Origin: Moduliflexus sp964602655
GTDB lineage: Bacteria > Moduliflexota > Moduliflexia > Moduliflexales > Moduliflexaceae
Reading direction: 5' to 3'
Assembly: GCA_964602655.1 (NCBI GenBank)
Contig: CAZRSF010000101.1
Coordinates: 1 to 17,022 of the forward strand
Length of the DNA stretch: 17,022 nt
The number at the start of each line of letters is the position of its first letter. Within the stretch, counting starts at the first letter, position 1. A program made the position numbers and the translations under genes. Below the pieces are notes generated by a model. That model was not told the DNA's origin, searched no databases, and saw nothing but the letters and a program-made list of their open reading frames with translations. Below, in pieces: positions 1 through 7,110 of the stretch.

Positions 1-22
1 GGTTTTGAACCCTGGCAGGGTT
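1..22. repeat. 33-bp palindromic element, copy 1 (cut by window edge)
   Basis: The complete second half AACCCTGGCAGGGTT (8-22), a 3-nt spacer and the last four bases of the first half are visible; the rest lies outside the window. It is the same family as the copies at 3981, 8602, 10048 and 11826. It lies just past the stop codon of the rhomboid gene. Confidence 0.85.
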
Positions 23-29
23 CATAAGA

Positions 30-893
30 TTAGTGCCGCGTATCGCCCGACGCGCGGTTCAATTTGGCTAATTCGTCCGGCGTCAGGCTGCTCATGCCGG
101 ATGCCGAAATTTTATCAAGAATGCGATCGATCTCTTCCTTCGATACCGGAGACGGGCTGCTCTGCTGATTCGAAAAGACCTGCCAACCGTCCGGCACTTT
201 CGAAGCCGAACGCGGCGCTGGCTTTTTCGGCGACTGCGCGCGAGGCATCCAGCGAGTGAACGCGCCGAACATATCCCAGACCTGATGACCATACAACGCT
301 TTCAGATAGATATACGCGCTGAAGAATCCGCCGAGATGCGCCAAATGCGCGATCCTGCCGCCTCCGCCGGAGAGTTCGCTGGCGATTTCGATCCCCGCGT
401 ACACCAATACGAACGTCTTCATTTTCATCGGAATCGGCGGGAACAACAGTTGGATGCGCATTTCTGGGTAAAACATCGCCGCCGCCATCATCACGCCGAA
501 AATCGCCGCGCTTGCGCCGACTAACGGATAACGCGCTCCCCAGTTGACCAGCAGCCATAATCCCGCGCCGGAGACGCCGCTCAAGAGATAAAGCTGCAAA
601 AATCGTTTCGTTCCAAGAATCGGCAGTATTGCCATGCCGAATAAATACAAGCCCCACATATTAAAAAAAATGTGGGTAAAACTGCCATGCAGGAACATGT
701 AACTGACGAATTGCCAGAGCTTCAGCGATTGGATGCCGTAAGAACTAAACGCAAGATTATAAAGCCAGAGTTCCGACCGCTGCGGAATCAGCAAAAACGC
801 GAGCGTGTTAATCGCAATAAGAATATAGACAATATTTTTCTCGGAATGTCCCTGATTGTAAGATGAGGACATATAACTTCGATCTGATAACAT
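30..893 (-). CDS. rhomboid family intramembrane serine protease
   Basis: This is a polytopic membrane protein of 287 aa that likely cleaves transmembrane substrates within the membrane. The signature residues are present: H74-xxx-N78 in the HIFFN segment, the catalytic serine in G126-A-S128, and the catalytic histidine in AHLGG (H186). Hydrophobic segments run from about residue 20 to 200. They are followed by a Pro/Ser-rich linker (about 215-250) and a short helical tail (about 250-282, EEIDRILDKI...LTPDEL) seen at the C-terminus of many bacterial rhomboids. I start at 893 rather than at the upstream ATG (992) because AAGGA sits 8 nt before it, and the extra 33 residues would be read through a palindromic repeat. 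It lies downstream of the modC terminator and has its own candidate promoter, so it is probably not part of the nif-mod transcript. The substrate is unknown. Confidence 0.9.
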   Translation of the reverse strand: MLSDRSYMSSSYNQGHSEKNIVYILIAINTLAFLLIPQRSELWLYNLAFSSYGIQSLKLWQFVSYMFLHGSFTHIFFNMWGLYLFGMAILPILGTKRFLQLYLLSGVSGAGLWLLVNWGARYPLVGASAAIFGVMMAAAMFYPEMRIQLLFPPIPMKMKTFVLVYAGIEIASELSGGGGRIAHLAHLGGFFSAYIYLKALYGHQVWDMFGAFTRWMPRAQSPKKPAPRSASKVPDGWQVFSNQQSSPSPVSKEEIDRILDKISASGMSSLTPDELAKLNRASGDTRH

Positions 894-915
894 AAAATTT
901 CCTTCTCGTTTAGAA

Positions 916-940
916 CTCGCAGGTTTCAAAAACCTGTGAG
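916..940. repeat. palindromic intergenic repeat (CTCGCAGGTTT type)
   Basis: CTCGCAGGTTT is followed by 3 nt and then AAACCTGTGAG, an 11-bp inverted repeat with one G:T-compatible mismatch. It sits in the 5' leader of the rhomboid gene, just upstream of its ribosome binding site. It is not related in sequence to the AACCCTG family. Its function is unknown; it could form a leader hairpin. Confidence 0.6.
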
Positions 941-975
941 ATCTGCGTTCAAAACTGCCAAATAAATCACGATGA

Positions 976-993
976 CGTGAATCAACATTCACG
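976..993. other. 7-bp inverted repeat upstream of the rhomboid gene
   Basis: CGTGAAT and ATTCACG are separated by 4 nt. The repeat lies between the candidate promoter at 1019-1046 and the start codon at 893, so it could be an operator or a small leader hairpin. It is short enough that chance cannot be excluded. Confidence 0.3.
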
Positions 994-1018
994 CCAATAC
1001 ATCAGAGAGTTACATAGG

Positions 1019-1046
1019 AAAATAGGACGTTTTCATGAGAAGTCAA
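1019..1046 (-). promoter_or_regulatory. candidate sigma-70-type promoter of the rhomboid gene
   Basis: On the minus strand TTGACT (5/6 to the -35 consensus) is separated by 16 nt from TATTTT (4/6 to the -10). The start codon of the rhomboid gene lies about 115 nt downstream. The -35 overlaps a small inverted repeat (TCAAGA-N5-TCTTGA, 1043-1059). The position between the modC terminator and the rhomboid gene fits an independent promoter. It is judged by eye only. Confidence 0.4.
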
Positions 1047-1087
1047 GAAAAAATCTTGAATCATTGGGAAACAGGCGGGCGATGTTG

Positions 1088-1135
1088 AAAAAAGCGAACA
1101 AGCCTGTATTTCGAGAAAACGAAAGACAGGCTTGT
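1088..1135 (-). terminator. rho-independent terminator after modC
   Basis: ACAAGCCTGT (1098-1107) and ACAGGCTTGT (1126-1135) form a perfect 10-bp stem with an 18-nt loop. On the minus strand the stem is followed by TTCGC and then six T residues. It begins 12 nt beyond the modC stop codon and marks the likely end of the nif-mod transcription unit. Confidence 0.75.
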
Positions 1136-1147
1136 CAGATGACCAAT

Positions 1148-1894
1148 TTATGCGCCGATCACGCCGGTCTGCAACTGCGTCATCAGATATTCGCGGGTCG
1201 TATCTTCGCGGCGTTTGAAAAACGGCCAGATGCGCCGCACCTGCCCGCCGTCGTAGATGATGAGCGTTTCGGCGAAGACCTGAATATCTTCCGGGTCGTG
1301 CGTAATCATGATGACCGGAATCTGGAATTGCGCCTGAATCTGCGCCAGTCCGTCGCGCAATTTGCCGCGCAGCATCGGATCGAGCGCGGAAAACGGTTCA
1401 TCCAGCAGCAGCAGTTTCGGATTCACGATCAGCGCCCGCGCCAACGCCACGCGCTGCCGCTGCCCGCCGGAAAGCTCGCGCGGCAGACTTTTCGCGAGCG
1501 GCGTCAATTCGAAGAGTTCCAAAAACTCGTCCACTCGGCCTTGATCGCGTTTCGACAGCGGCAGCGGCCAACGCGCCTGCAAACCGAAGGCGACGTTTTT
1601 TTCAACGGTCAAATGCGGAAACAGCGCGTAATCTTGCAGCACGTAGCCGATTTCCCGCTGCCGCGCCGGCACGTTGACGCGAGCGTTCGCATCGAATAAC
1701 ACGCGCCCGCCCACGACGATGCGCCCGCGCTCCGGCGTCGTTAGCCCGGCAATCGCCCGAATCGTCATAGTTTTCCCCGATCCGGACGGTCCGAATAACA
1801 CCACGAATTTTTCCTCGGAACAGAAGGAAGATTGCAGCGTAAATTTTCTGCCGCGCGACAGCAATGTTTTCGAAATATTGACCTGGATTTCCAT
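1148..1894 (-). CDS. modC: molybdate ABC transporter ATP-binding protein, short form without TOBE domain
   Basis: This cytoplasmic ATPase drives molybdate import through ModB. The 248-aa protein has Walker A GPSGSGKT (35-42), Q-loop Q87, signature LSGGQ (141-145), Walker B LLLLDEP (161-167) and H-loop H199. Typical ModC proteins run to about 350 aa with a C-terminal TOBE/Mop domain. This one ends about 50 residues after the H-loop and lacks it, while a separate mop gene is encoded two genes upstream. The start is placed at 1894 because MEIQVNIS aligns with family N-termini. No good Shine-Dalgarno is visible, and an in-frame ATG at 1957 would add 21 residues reading through a hairpin. It is the last gene of the modB-mop-modA-modC group. 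ModC is inferred from the neighbours, since the ATPase alone could belong to a related sulfate/molybdate/tungstate importer. Confidence 0.88.
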   Translation of the reverse strand: MEIQVNISKTLLSRGRKFTLQSSFCSEEKFVVLFGPSGSGKTMTIRAIAGLTTPERGRIVVGGRVLFDANARVNVPARQREIGYVLQDYALFPHLTVEKNVAFGLQARWPLPLSKRDQGRVDEFLELFELTPLAKSLPRELSGGQRQRVALARALIVNPKLLLLDEPFSALDPMLRGKLRDGLAQIQAQFQIPVIMITHDPEDIQVFAETLIIYDGGQVRRIWPFFKRREDTTREYLMTQLQTGVIGA

Positions 1895-1918
1895 GAGGAA
1901 AACTACATGGATATATGT

Positions 1919-1949
1919 AAGAAAGGATAACGCAAAATCATCCTTTCTT
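1919..1949. other. perfect 10-bp inverted repeat between modA and modC
   Basis: AAGAAAGGAT (1919-1928) and ATCCTTTCTT (1940-1949) flank an 11-nt loop. On the modA-modC transcript this forms a stem-loop about 25 nt before the modC start, with no T-run after it. It is therefore more likely an mRNA processing or stability hairpin than a terminator. Confidence 0.5.
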
Positions 1950-1966
1950 AAACGCATCCTTGTAGT

Positions 1967-2731
1967 TTATTGCATAGAGACAAAACCGAATTTGCCTAAA
2001 ATCTCCTGACCTTTTTCGCTAATCACGAATTCGACAAACCGCGCCGCCGCCTCTTTGTGCTCTGTCAGCGTTGTGACGGCAATCGGATACAGAACCGGCG
2101 TTTTGAGTTCGAGTTCCATCACGACGTTCACCGTCTCTTTTTCCAGCGCTGCATCGGTCGAAAAGACGATCCCGGCGTCCACTTCGCCGCGCCGAAGATA
2201 ATCCAACACCTGCCGAACAGTGTTGCCATACACCAGCCTGTCAACAACGTTTTTCCAAACGCCGTAGCCTTCCAGCGATTCTTTCGCATACTGTCCTGCC
2301 GGAACGCTCGCCGGATCGCCGATGGCAATCCGCTGAACGTCCGCCGCCGCCAAATCTCCGATTGCGTTAATGGAAATGTTCGTATTCGCTGGAACGGCTA
2401 AAACTAATGAATTCTGCGTGAAGTTTTGGCGTGTCGCCGGATCAATCAATTTTTTCGTCGCGGCGTCATCCATGAATTTGAGATTCGCCGATGCAAACAC
2501 ATCCACCGGAGCGCCCTGTTCCATCTGCTTCAACAATTCGCCGGATGACGCAAAATTAAATACGATGTTGATCGACTCTGTTTCTTCGAACGCCTTTCCG
2601 ATTTCTGTCAGCGCATTCGTCAGGCTGGCTGCCGCCGACACAATCAATTCGTGCTGCTCTGCCGCAAATCCGAAAGAATTCCCGCTCACCACCATCAACG
2701 CAACACATACAAATAGTACCAGCCTTCGCAT
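1967..2731 (-). CDS. modA: molybdate ABC transporter periplasmic substrate-binding protein
   Basis: This exported protein captures molybdate (or tungstate) and delivers it to ModBC. The 254-aa precursor starts with MRR, a hydrophobic core (residues 4-22) and a likely cleavage after the A-A pair at 23-24. The mature protein has the ModA hallmarks: the VSAAASLTNAL segment (31-41) whose serine contacts the oxyanion, the ASSGELLKQ segment (61-69), the DPASVPAGQYA segment (139-149) and the DAGIVFSTDA segment (185-194). The length is normal for the family. The start is supported by AAGAGG 5-6 nt before the ATG. The modB-mop-modA-modC order is unusual, as most genomes have modABC. A strong hairpin precedes the gene, so modA may have its own promoter, though I could not identify one in 2732-2850. 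Confidence 0.93.
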   Translation of the reverse strand: MRRLVLFVCVALMVVSGNSFGFAAEQHELIVSAAASLTNALTEIGKAFEETESINIVFNFASSGELLKQMEQGAPVDVFASANLKFMDDAATKKLIDPATRQNFTQNSLVLAVPANTNISINAIGDLAAADVQRIAIGDPASVPAGQYAKESLEGYGVWKNVVDRLVYGNTVRQVLDYLRRGEVDAGIVFSTDAALEKETVNVVMELELKTPVLYPIAVTTLTEHKEAAARFVEFVISEKGQEILGKFGFVSMQ

Positions 2732-2853
2732 AAGTTCCTCTTATCAACATTCGTTTACGGTATATTTTGGAGATTGGGATTCACGATCATCCGGAATGGC
2801 TCGAAGTCGTTCTTCGACCTTTCACGCAAGCTATCCCCAATTCAACAACAAAA

Positions 2854-2903
2854 GCCGCTGGCAGTTCATTTCAATTGGCTGGAACTGCCAGACGGCCTTT
2901 TTT
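2854..2903 (-). terminator. terminator-like hairpin between mop and modA
   Basis: CTGGCAGTTC (2858-2867) pairs perfectly with GAACTGCCAG (2882-2891). It is extended by GCCG/CGGC (2854-2857, 2893-2896) with one bulged base. On the minus strand it is followed by the U-rich stretch TTTTGTTGTT, and on the plus strand by six T. Within a minus-strand run it may attenuate mop read-through into modA. An imperfect second hairpin (CTCCGC 2905-2910 / GCGGAG 2930-2935) lies between it and the mop stop. Confidence 0.6.
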
Positions 2904-2942
2904 ACTCCGCGACATCGAGCACGCGATCAGCGGAGACCAACG

Positions 2943-3152
2943 TTAATCAACGCCGACTAACACATTCGACGCTTTCACAATGGCATACGCATCTTTGCCA
3001 ACCGCCAAGCCAAGCTTCTCCGCAGACGCTTTTGTAATCATCGAGACGATTTTGTCCCCGCCGGGCAATTCGATGACCACTTCGGTATTGACTGCTCCTT
3101 CCACTAATTTTACGACCTTTCCTTTGAATACATTCCGTGCGCTGATTTTCAT
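2943..3152 (-). CDS. mop: molbindin, single Mop/TOBE-domain molybdate-binding protein
   Basis: A 69-aa protein matches one complete Mop (TOBE) domain: MKISARNVFKGKVV, then VNTEVVIELPGG (about 22-32), then the MITKASAEKLGLAVGKDAYAIVKASNVLVG segment. Molbindins of this size assemble as small oligomers that bind molybdate or tungstate in the cytoplasm, for storage or homeostasis. AAGGAG lies 8 nt before the ATG. It lies between modB and modA in a molybdate uptake cluster. It may supply the Mop module that ModC here lacks, which is an inference. A 65-bp nested inverted repeat lies in its leader, which suggests separate control. Confidence 0.92.
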   Translation of the reverse strand: MKISARNVFKGKVVKLVEGAVNTEVVIELPGGDKIVSMITKASAEKLGLAVGKDAYAIVKASNVLVGVD

Positions 3153-3187
3153 GATGCAAACTCCTTGTGTTAATGCTTCTGTTCATA

Positions 3188-3252
3188 TGAATTGATGACC
3201 GTTGCGGCTGTCAATATGCGAGAACTGACAGCTATGCAAAATCATCAATTCA
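3188..3252. promoter_or_regulatory. nested two-stem inverted repeat in the mop leader
   Basis: The outer arms TGAATTGATGA (3188-3198) and TCATCAATTCA (3242-3252) are an 11-bp perfect inverted repeat. They enclose inner arms GCTGTCA (3207-3213) and TGACAGC (3226-3232), also perfect. It begins about 20 nt before the mop ribosome binding site. It could be a molybdate-responsive operator or an RNA leader structure. No ModE-like gene is in the window, and it does not match the Moco riboswitch features I remember. A candidate -35 (TTGACT, minus strand, 3268-3263) would place the outer arm over the -10 region. Confidence 0.5.
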
Positions 3253-3298
3253 ATACAATGGAAGTCAAGAAAAGAAATTATTTTCTTCTCAACTCGCC

Positions 3299-3967
3299 TC
3301 ATCGTCCGGCAGCGTTCAGCAGTTTTCCAGAAAGATATAAAATCCCGACGCAGACAACGGACATAATCACCACGAGCGTCGTCGCCAATCGGTCATTTCC
3401 GCCCTGAACCGCAGAATAGACCGCCATCGAAAGGGTCTGTGTTTTACCAGGCAGGTTTCCGGCAATCATGAGCGTCGCGCCGAATTCCCCCATTGCGCGG
3501 GCAAACGCGAGCATCGTTCCAGCCAGAATGCCGCGCCAGGCCAACGGAAACGAGACGCGGAAAAAAATCGCCACTTCCGACAGGCCGAGTGTGCGGGCGG
3601 CGTATTCATAATTTTGATCCACCCCTTCGAACGCGGCGCGCGCCGATTTGAAAATCATCGGCAGCGAGACAATCGCGCAGGCCACAACCGCGCCCTGCCA
3701 TGTAAAAATCAGCGACACGCCGAACGTGCCCCTCAGCCAACGCCCGATCCAGCCGTTGCGGCCTAACAACACGATGAGATAATAGCCTAATACTGTCGGC
3801 GGCAGCACGAGCGGCAGCGTAAACACCGCATCCAAAATGTTTTTCCCGGCAAATTGCGTCCGCGCCAAAACAAATGCGCAGATCACGCCGAACAAAAACG
3901 CAAACAGCGTCGCAAACGACGCTATTCGTAATGACAGCCACAACGGGGTCAAATCAATGCCTGACAT
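3299..3967 (-). CDS. modB: molybdate ABC transporter permease
   Basis: This integral membrane subunit forms the molybdate channel with ModC and ModA. The 222-aa protein has about five hydrophobic segments (approximately 10-35, 45-70, 85-105, 145-170, 195-215). The cytoplasmic coupling (EAA) loop EYAARTLGLSEVAIFF...PLAWRGILAG lies at about 121-150, followed by the MGEFGAT segment (159-165) typical of ModB. The length is normal. The start at 3967 matches the family N-terminus. No clear Shine-Dalgarno is visible, and a 33-bp palindrome ends 13 nt upstream. It follows the ferredoxin gene by 53 nt, so it is probably co-transcribed with the nif genes. Confidence 0.92.
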   Translation of the reverse strand: MSGIDLTPLWLSLRIASFATLFAFLFGVICAFVLARTQFAGKNILDAVFTLPLVLPPTVLGYYLIVLLGRNGWIGRWLRGTFGVSLIFTWQGAVVACAIVSLPMIFKSARAAFEGVDQNYEYAARTLGLSEVAIFFRVSFPLAWRGILAGTMLAFARAMGEFGATLMIAGNLPGKTQTLSMAVYSAVQGGNDRLATTLVVIMSVVCVGILYLSGKLLNAAGR

Positions 3968-3980
3968 GGATTATTTCAGC

Positions 3981-4013
3981 AACCCTGCCAGGGGTTGAAA
4001 CCCTGGCAGGGTT
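3981..4013. repeat. 33-bp palindromic element, copy 2 (ferredoxin-modB junction)
   Basis: It has the 15-3-15 design: AACCCTGCCAGGGGT, spacer TGA, then AACCCTGGCAGGGTT. The first half has one change from the consensus. It fills most of the 53-nt gap between the ferredoxin stop and the modB start. Confidence 0.9.
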
Positions 4014-4021
4014 CTCTACGG

Positions 4022-4333
4022 TTATTCGCTAATCAGATAATCCTCTGCGACGCCGCCCTCTTCGATAGCGTCGAGAATCGCATCAATCGCGCCTTCGTTC
4101 TCGACCTTGCCGTACCACTGATTTTCAGGATAAACGACCATCACCGGGCCGCGATCACACGCCTTCAAACATCCGGTACTGGACACCACCACACCGTCCA
4201 TGCCCCTGTCAATAATTTCGTTCTCCAAATAACCTAAAAAGTTCGCCGAGCCTTTTTTGTGGCAGAGCCCCTGCGGCTCGCCAGACACGCGAAAACTCGC
4301 GCAGACTAAAATATGATGATTCGGTTTTTCCAT
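4022..4333 (-). CDS. thioredoxin-like [2Fe-2S] ferredoxin, nif-associated
   Basis: This 103-aa protein resembles the thioredoxin-fold [2Fe-2S] ferredoxins of Clostridium pasteurianum and of Azotobacter. Cluster-ligand candidates are the cysteine in HHILVCASF (C11), the cysteine in GLCHKKG (C24), and the pair in the STGCLKACDRGP loop. The clostridial homologue is known to interact specifically with the nitrogenase MoFe protein, so a role as electron carrier or maturation partner is likely, though the exact role is not settled. The start at 4333 is chosen because GGGAGG lies about 4 nt upstream. An upstream ATG would add 14 unrelated residues. It sits between nifB and modB, with inverted-repeat elements on both sides. 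Confidence 0.9.
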   Translation of the reverse strand: MEKPNHHILVCASFRVSGEPQGLCHKKGSANFLGYLENEIIDRGMDGVVVSSTGCLKACDRGPVMVVYPENQWYGKVENEGAIDAILDAIEEGGVAEDYLISE

Positions 4334-4360
4334 CACGCCTCCCGTTGTGTTAATTGAATC

Positions 4361-4439
4361 AACCACAGATTTCACAGATGACGCAGATTAAAAAAACCCT
4401 TTTTGGTTAAAATCTGTGAAATCCGTGAAATCTGTGGTT
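4361..4439. repeat. 79-bp inverted-repeat element (nifB-ferredoxin junction)
   Basis: AACCACAGATTTCAC (4361-4375) and GTGAAATCTGTGGTT (4425-4439) form a perfect 15-bp stem. Inside are further shorter copies of the CACAGAT / ATCTGTG word and an A-rich/T-rich centre. It resembles the widespread 'accacagatttcacagat' intergenic repeat seen in many environmental genomes (from memory). It fills the gap between the nifB stop and the ferredoxin leader. Confidence 0.85.
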
Positions 4440-4443
4440 AACA

Positions 4444-5697
4444 TTACCCGCACCCGCCGCCAGTCCCGGAACACGCTTCGCCGCATGTCGTGCGCTGGCG
4501 TTTGACCAAATGATTGATCTGCTCCCCCTTGAATAATAACGCCACTGCATCGTCAATCATCCCTTCCACTACCATGACATTCACGCCATGCCGTTTTAGC
4601 GTTTCCTGCGGATTTTTGCCGATGCCGCTGACTAACAATGCGCGGCAGTCGTCCAGCATCTCCGCCAGCGCCTGCCAGCGCTGCATTCCGCCACCGGATT
4701 CCGGCGTCTTGCGTTTTTCGATCAAGCCGTCTTTGCTGTAAATCAACAATTCCTGCGCCTCACCGAGATGCTGATTGACCAGCATCCCTTCCATACTGGC
4801 GACGGCGATATAAGGGCGTTCGCCTTGCATCTGCGAGGTCGGCATGGTCTCGTATGTTTGCAGCAGTTTCATGAATTCGCTCGATGTTCCTTCACCCAAC
4901 AGTCCGACCGCATCAGCGCGACAGCGCGTGCAATGCGCCATCTGCGGCAAATATTGCGCGGCCTCGGCGCGAATGGCATGAACGACATCTTTCGACGGCT
5001 CATCAAGGTCTTCGAACGCTGAGCCGACATTTTTGTAATACGGAATGCAGTTAAAAATGTCCGCCCGCAATTTCGCGACTTTTTCAGCAACTTCCGGGAT
5101 ATGTCGTTCATTAATTCCCGGAATGATGATCGAATTCACCTTGACGGTCATCCCTTTTTCTTTGAGCCGCTGCAAGGCTTCAAGCTGGTGCATCAGCAGA
5201 ATCATCGCGCCTTCTTCGCCGGAATAGACGCGCTTGCCGTAGCGCACCCACGCATAAATCTGCGCCCCGATTTTCGCATCAACGGCATTGATCGTCAGCG
5301 TGACGTGACTGACGTTCAGCCGCGCTAACTCCTCGATATGCATGCCGATATTCAAGCCGTTTGTCGCGACGCAGAGCAGCATCTCCGGGTAACGTTCGCT
5401 GACGAGCCGCATCGTTTCCATCGTCTCTTCGGGGTTCGCAAACGGATCTCCCGGCCCGGCGATGCCGACGACTGCGATCTTCGGCTGACGTTGCATCACC
5501 TCATCTAAATACGCGATGGCCTGATGCGGCAATAGCACGCCGCTCGTGACGCCGGGGCGGCTTTCGTTCACGCAATCGTATTTGCGGTTGCAGAATTTGC
5601 ACTGCACGTTGCAGCGCGGCGCGACCGGCAGATGAATCCGGGCATAGCGTTTGCGCGCCGTGTCGTTAAAACAGGGATGTTTTTCGAATAATTCCAT
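4444..5697 (-). CDS. nifB: nitrogenase cofactor biosynthesis protein NifB (radical SAM plus NifX-like domain)
   Basis: NifB makes NifB-co, the carbide-bearing 8Fe core of FeMo-co, by radical SAM chemistry. The 417-aa protein has the HPCF motif (8-10), the SAM [4Fe-4S] triad C29-xxx-C33-xx-C36, further NifB cysteines such as C42, the VGIAGPGDPFANPEET segment (77-92), and the CTRCRADAVG motif (256-265). A NifX/NafY-like cofactor-binding domain occupies about 295-395. The extreme C-terminus is Cys/Gly rich (TTCGEACSGTGGGCG), common in two-domain NifB. No clear Shine-Dalgarno precedes the ATG: a 33-bp palindrome ends 9 nt before it. It lies after nifN and before the [2Fe-2S] ferredoxin. Confidence 0.97.
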   Translation of the reverse strand: MELFEKHPCFNDTARKRYARIHLPVAPRCNVQCKFCNRKYDCVNESRPGVTSGVLLPHQAIAYLDEVMQRQPKIAVVGIAGPGDPFANPEETMETMRLVSERYPEMLLCVATNGLNIGMHIEELARLNVSHVTLTINAVDAKIGAQIYAWVRYGKRVYSGEEGAMILLMHQLEALQRLKEKGMTVKVNSIIIPGINERHIPEVAEKVAKLRADIFNCIPYYKNVGSAFEDLDEPSKDVVHAIRAEAAQYLPQMAHCTRCRADAVGLLGEGTSSEFMKLLQTYETMPTSQMQGERPYIAVASMEGMLVNQHLGEAQELLIYSKDGLIEKRKTPESGGGMQRWQALAEMLDDCRALLVSGIGKNPQETLKRHGVNVMVVEGMIDDAVALLFKGEQINHLVKRQRTTCGEACSGTGGGCG

Positions 5698-5706
5698 AAT
5701 TAGTAC

Positions 5707-5739
5707 AGGTGTCTGACACCTTTAAGGTGTCAGACACCT
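5707..5739. repeat. 33-bp palindromic element of a second family (nifN-nifB junction)
   Basis: AGGTGTCTGACACCT, a 3-nt spacer, then AGGTGTCAGACACCT. Each half is a palindrome around one central base, and the halves are reverse complements of each other. This is the same 15-3-15 design as the AACCCTG family, but the sequence is unrelated. It occupies the whole nifN-nifB gap, only 6 nt past the nifN stop. Confidence 0.9.
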
Positions 5740-5745
5740 TCTGGT

Positions 5746-7104
5746 TCACATATATGAATACCCAACTTCCGAGCCGTCCTGACGCGACTCAAGAATAGCG
5801 TTTGCGATACGATCGAACAACTGCTGCGCCCCGCGATAGCCGAGATGGAGCAGCCGCGATCCGCCGATGCGATCATGAATCGGAAAGCCGACGCGCACGA
5901 GCGGAATGCCTGATTTTTTCGTAATCGAATAGCCTTTGCTGTTACCGATAAACACGTCCGGCGACAGCACATTCGCAATATCGCCAATCTCCACGAAATC
6001 CATGCCGTCGCGCACCTGAACCCCTTTGCGCTCCCAATCCGGGATGATCTCATGAATCACCGTTTCGAGCAGGCCGCTTTTGCCGCCGGACGCGCACAAC
6101 ACCGGAATCACGCCGATTTCATCAAGAAATGCGGCAAGCCCGACGACGAAATCTTCTTCGCCATAGATGACGGCGCGTTTGCCTGACACGTATTTATGCC
6201 CGTCGGCGTAGGCGTCTAACAGCCGCGCCCGCTCTTTGACGTATTTTTCAGGCGTTGACCTGCCGGTCGCGTCTTCCAGCGCAATCAAAAACCGGTCGGT
6301 TTCGTTGACGCCGATGGGCATGCCGACATTGACGCACGGGACGCCATGCCGCGTCTGCAAGGTGTTTCCGGCGCGACTCTCCTGATGCGCCAAAATCCGA
6401 CCGAATTCGAACGTCGCCCGCGCATTGCCCATCGAGCGAATCGTTTCGACCGGCGTGCCGCCTTCCGGCAAGCGCTGATATTCGTCCCACAGCCCGCCGT
6501 CCAGCGTGTCGGAATAATCCGGCAGCAGCGCGAACGGCAGGCGCATATCCTCGAATATCTCTTTCAAATAGCGCAAATCCGCGGGGGACACCATGCCCGG
6601 CAGCAGATTTATAAGCTCGTCCTGACTGTCGCCGCGTTCGCTCAGGGTGGAGGCCACCGCGTTGACCGCGCCGTGAAAGCCGTCAATATGCGTGCCTTTG
6701 TAACTCGGCGTCGAGACATGCACGACAGGCGTGGCGTTCTCCTCTTCCCGTCCGGCGCGATACTCGTAGAGAAACATGGCGACATCGTCGCCGATGGTTT
6801 CGCTGAGACAGGTCGTCGCCACGCCGATCAATTCCGGCGCGTATTGCCGCTCGATATTCGCGAGGCCGCGTTTCAGGTTCGCGCCGCCGCCGAACACCAC
6901 CGATTCTTCCGAAAAATTCGAGCAGGCGATGTCAATCGGCTCTTTGAAATGGCTGATCATGTAGCGGCGAATATAGGTCGAACAGCCTTGCGAACCGTGC
7001 AAAAACGGGACGGCCTTACGAATCCCCTTGAACACGAGTGACGCGCCAAGCGGGGAGCAGAGTTTGCACGCATTTTTCGTCGCTTTGTAATCAGTCATAC
7101 GCAT
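5746..7104 (-). CDS. nifN: nitrogenase cofactor scaffold protein NifN
   Basis: NifN is the beta-like subunit of the NifEN scaffold, on which NifB-co is matured into FeMo-co. The 452-aa protein resembles NifK. It has NACKLCSPLG (11-20), HGSQGC (36-41) and ATTCLSETIGDD (96-107), giving cysteines C13/C16, C41 and C99. The SFV-like HVSTPSYKGTHIDGF region and a normal length also fit. The start is set at 7104: GAGG lies 6 nt upstream. That GAGG is itself the end of the palindromic repeat at 7111-7214. ATGs at 7110 and 7098 are alternatives, and a longer reading from 7191 would translate the repeat. Confidence 0.95.
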   Translation of the reverse strand: MRMTDYKATKNACKLCSPLGASLVFKGIRKAVPFLHGSQGCSTYIRRYMISHFKEPIDIACSNFSEESVVFGGGANLKRGLANIERQYAPELIGVATTCLSETIGDDVAMFLYEYRAGREEENATPVVHVSTPSYKGTHIDGFHGAVNAVASTLSERGDSQDELINLLPGMVSPADLRYLKEIFEDMRLPFALLPDYSDTLDGGLWDEYQRLPEGGTPVETIRSMGNARATFEFGRILAHQESRAGNTLQTRHGVPCVNVGMPIGVNETDRFLIALEDATGRSTPEKYVKERARLLDAYADGHKYVSGKRAVIYGEEDFVVGLAAFLDEIGVIPVLCASGGKSGLLETVIHEIIPDWERKGVQVRDGMDFVEIGDIANVLSPDVFIGNSKGYSITKKSGIPLVRVGFPIHDRIGGSRLLHLGYRGAQQLFDRIANAILESRQDGSEVGYSYM

Positions 7105-7110
7105 ATCCAT

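Noticed and set aside
977..1699. Long plus-strand open frame over modC
   Set aside because: It is antisense to the well-supported modC gene, has no ribosome binding site, and its composition (Arg/Gln/His rich) is that of a reverse-frame shadow.
3192..3407. Small plus-strand open frame over the mop leader
   Set aside because: It overlaps the end of modB in antisense and is explained by the inverted repeat sequence.
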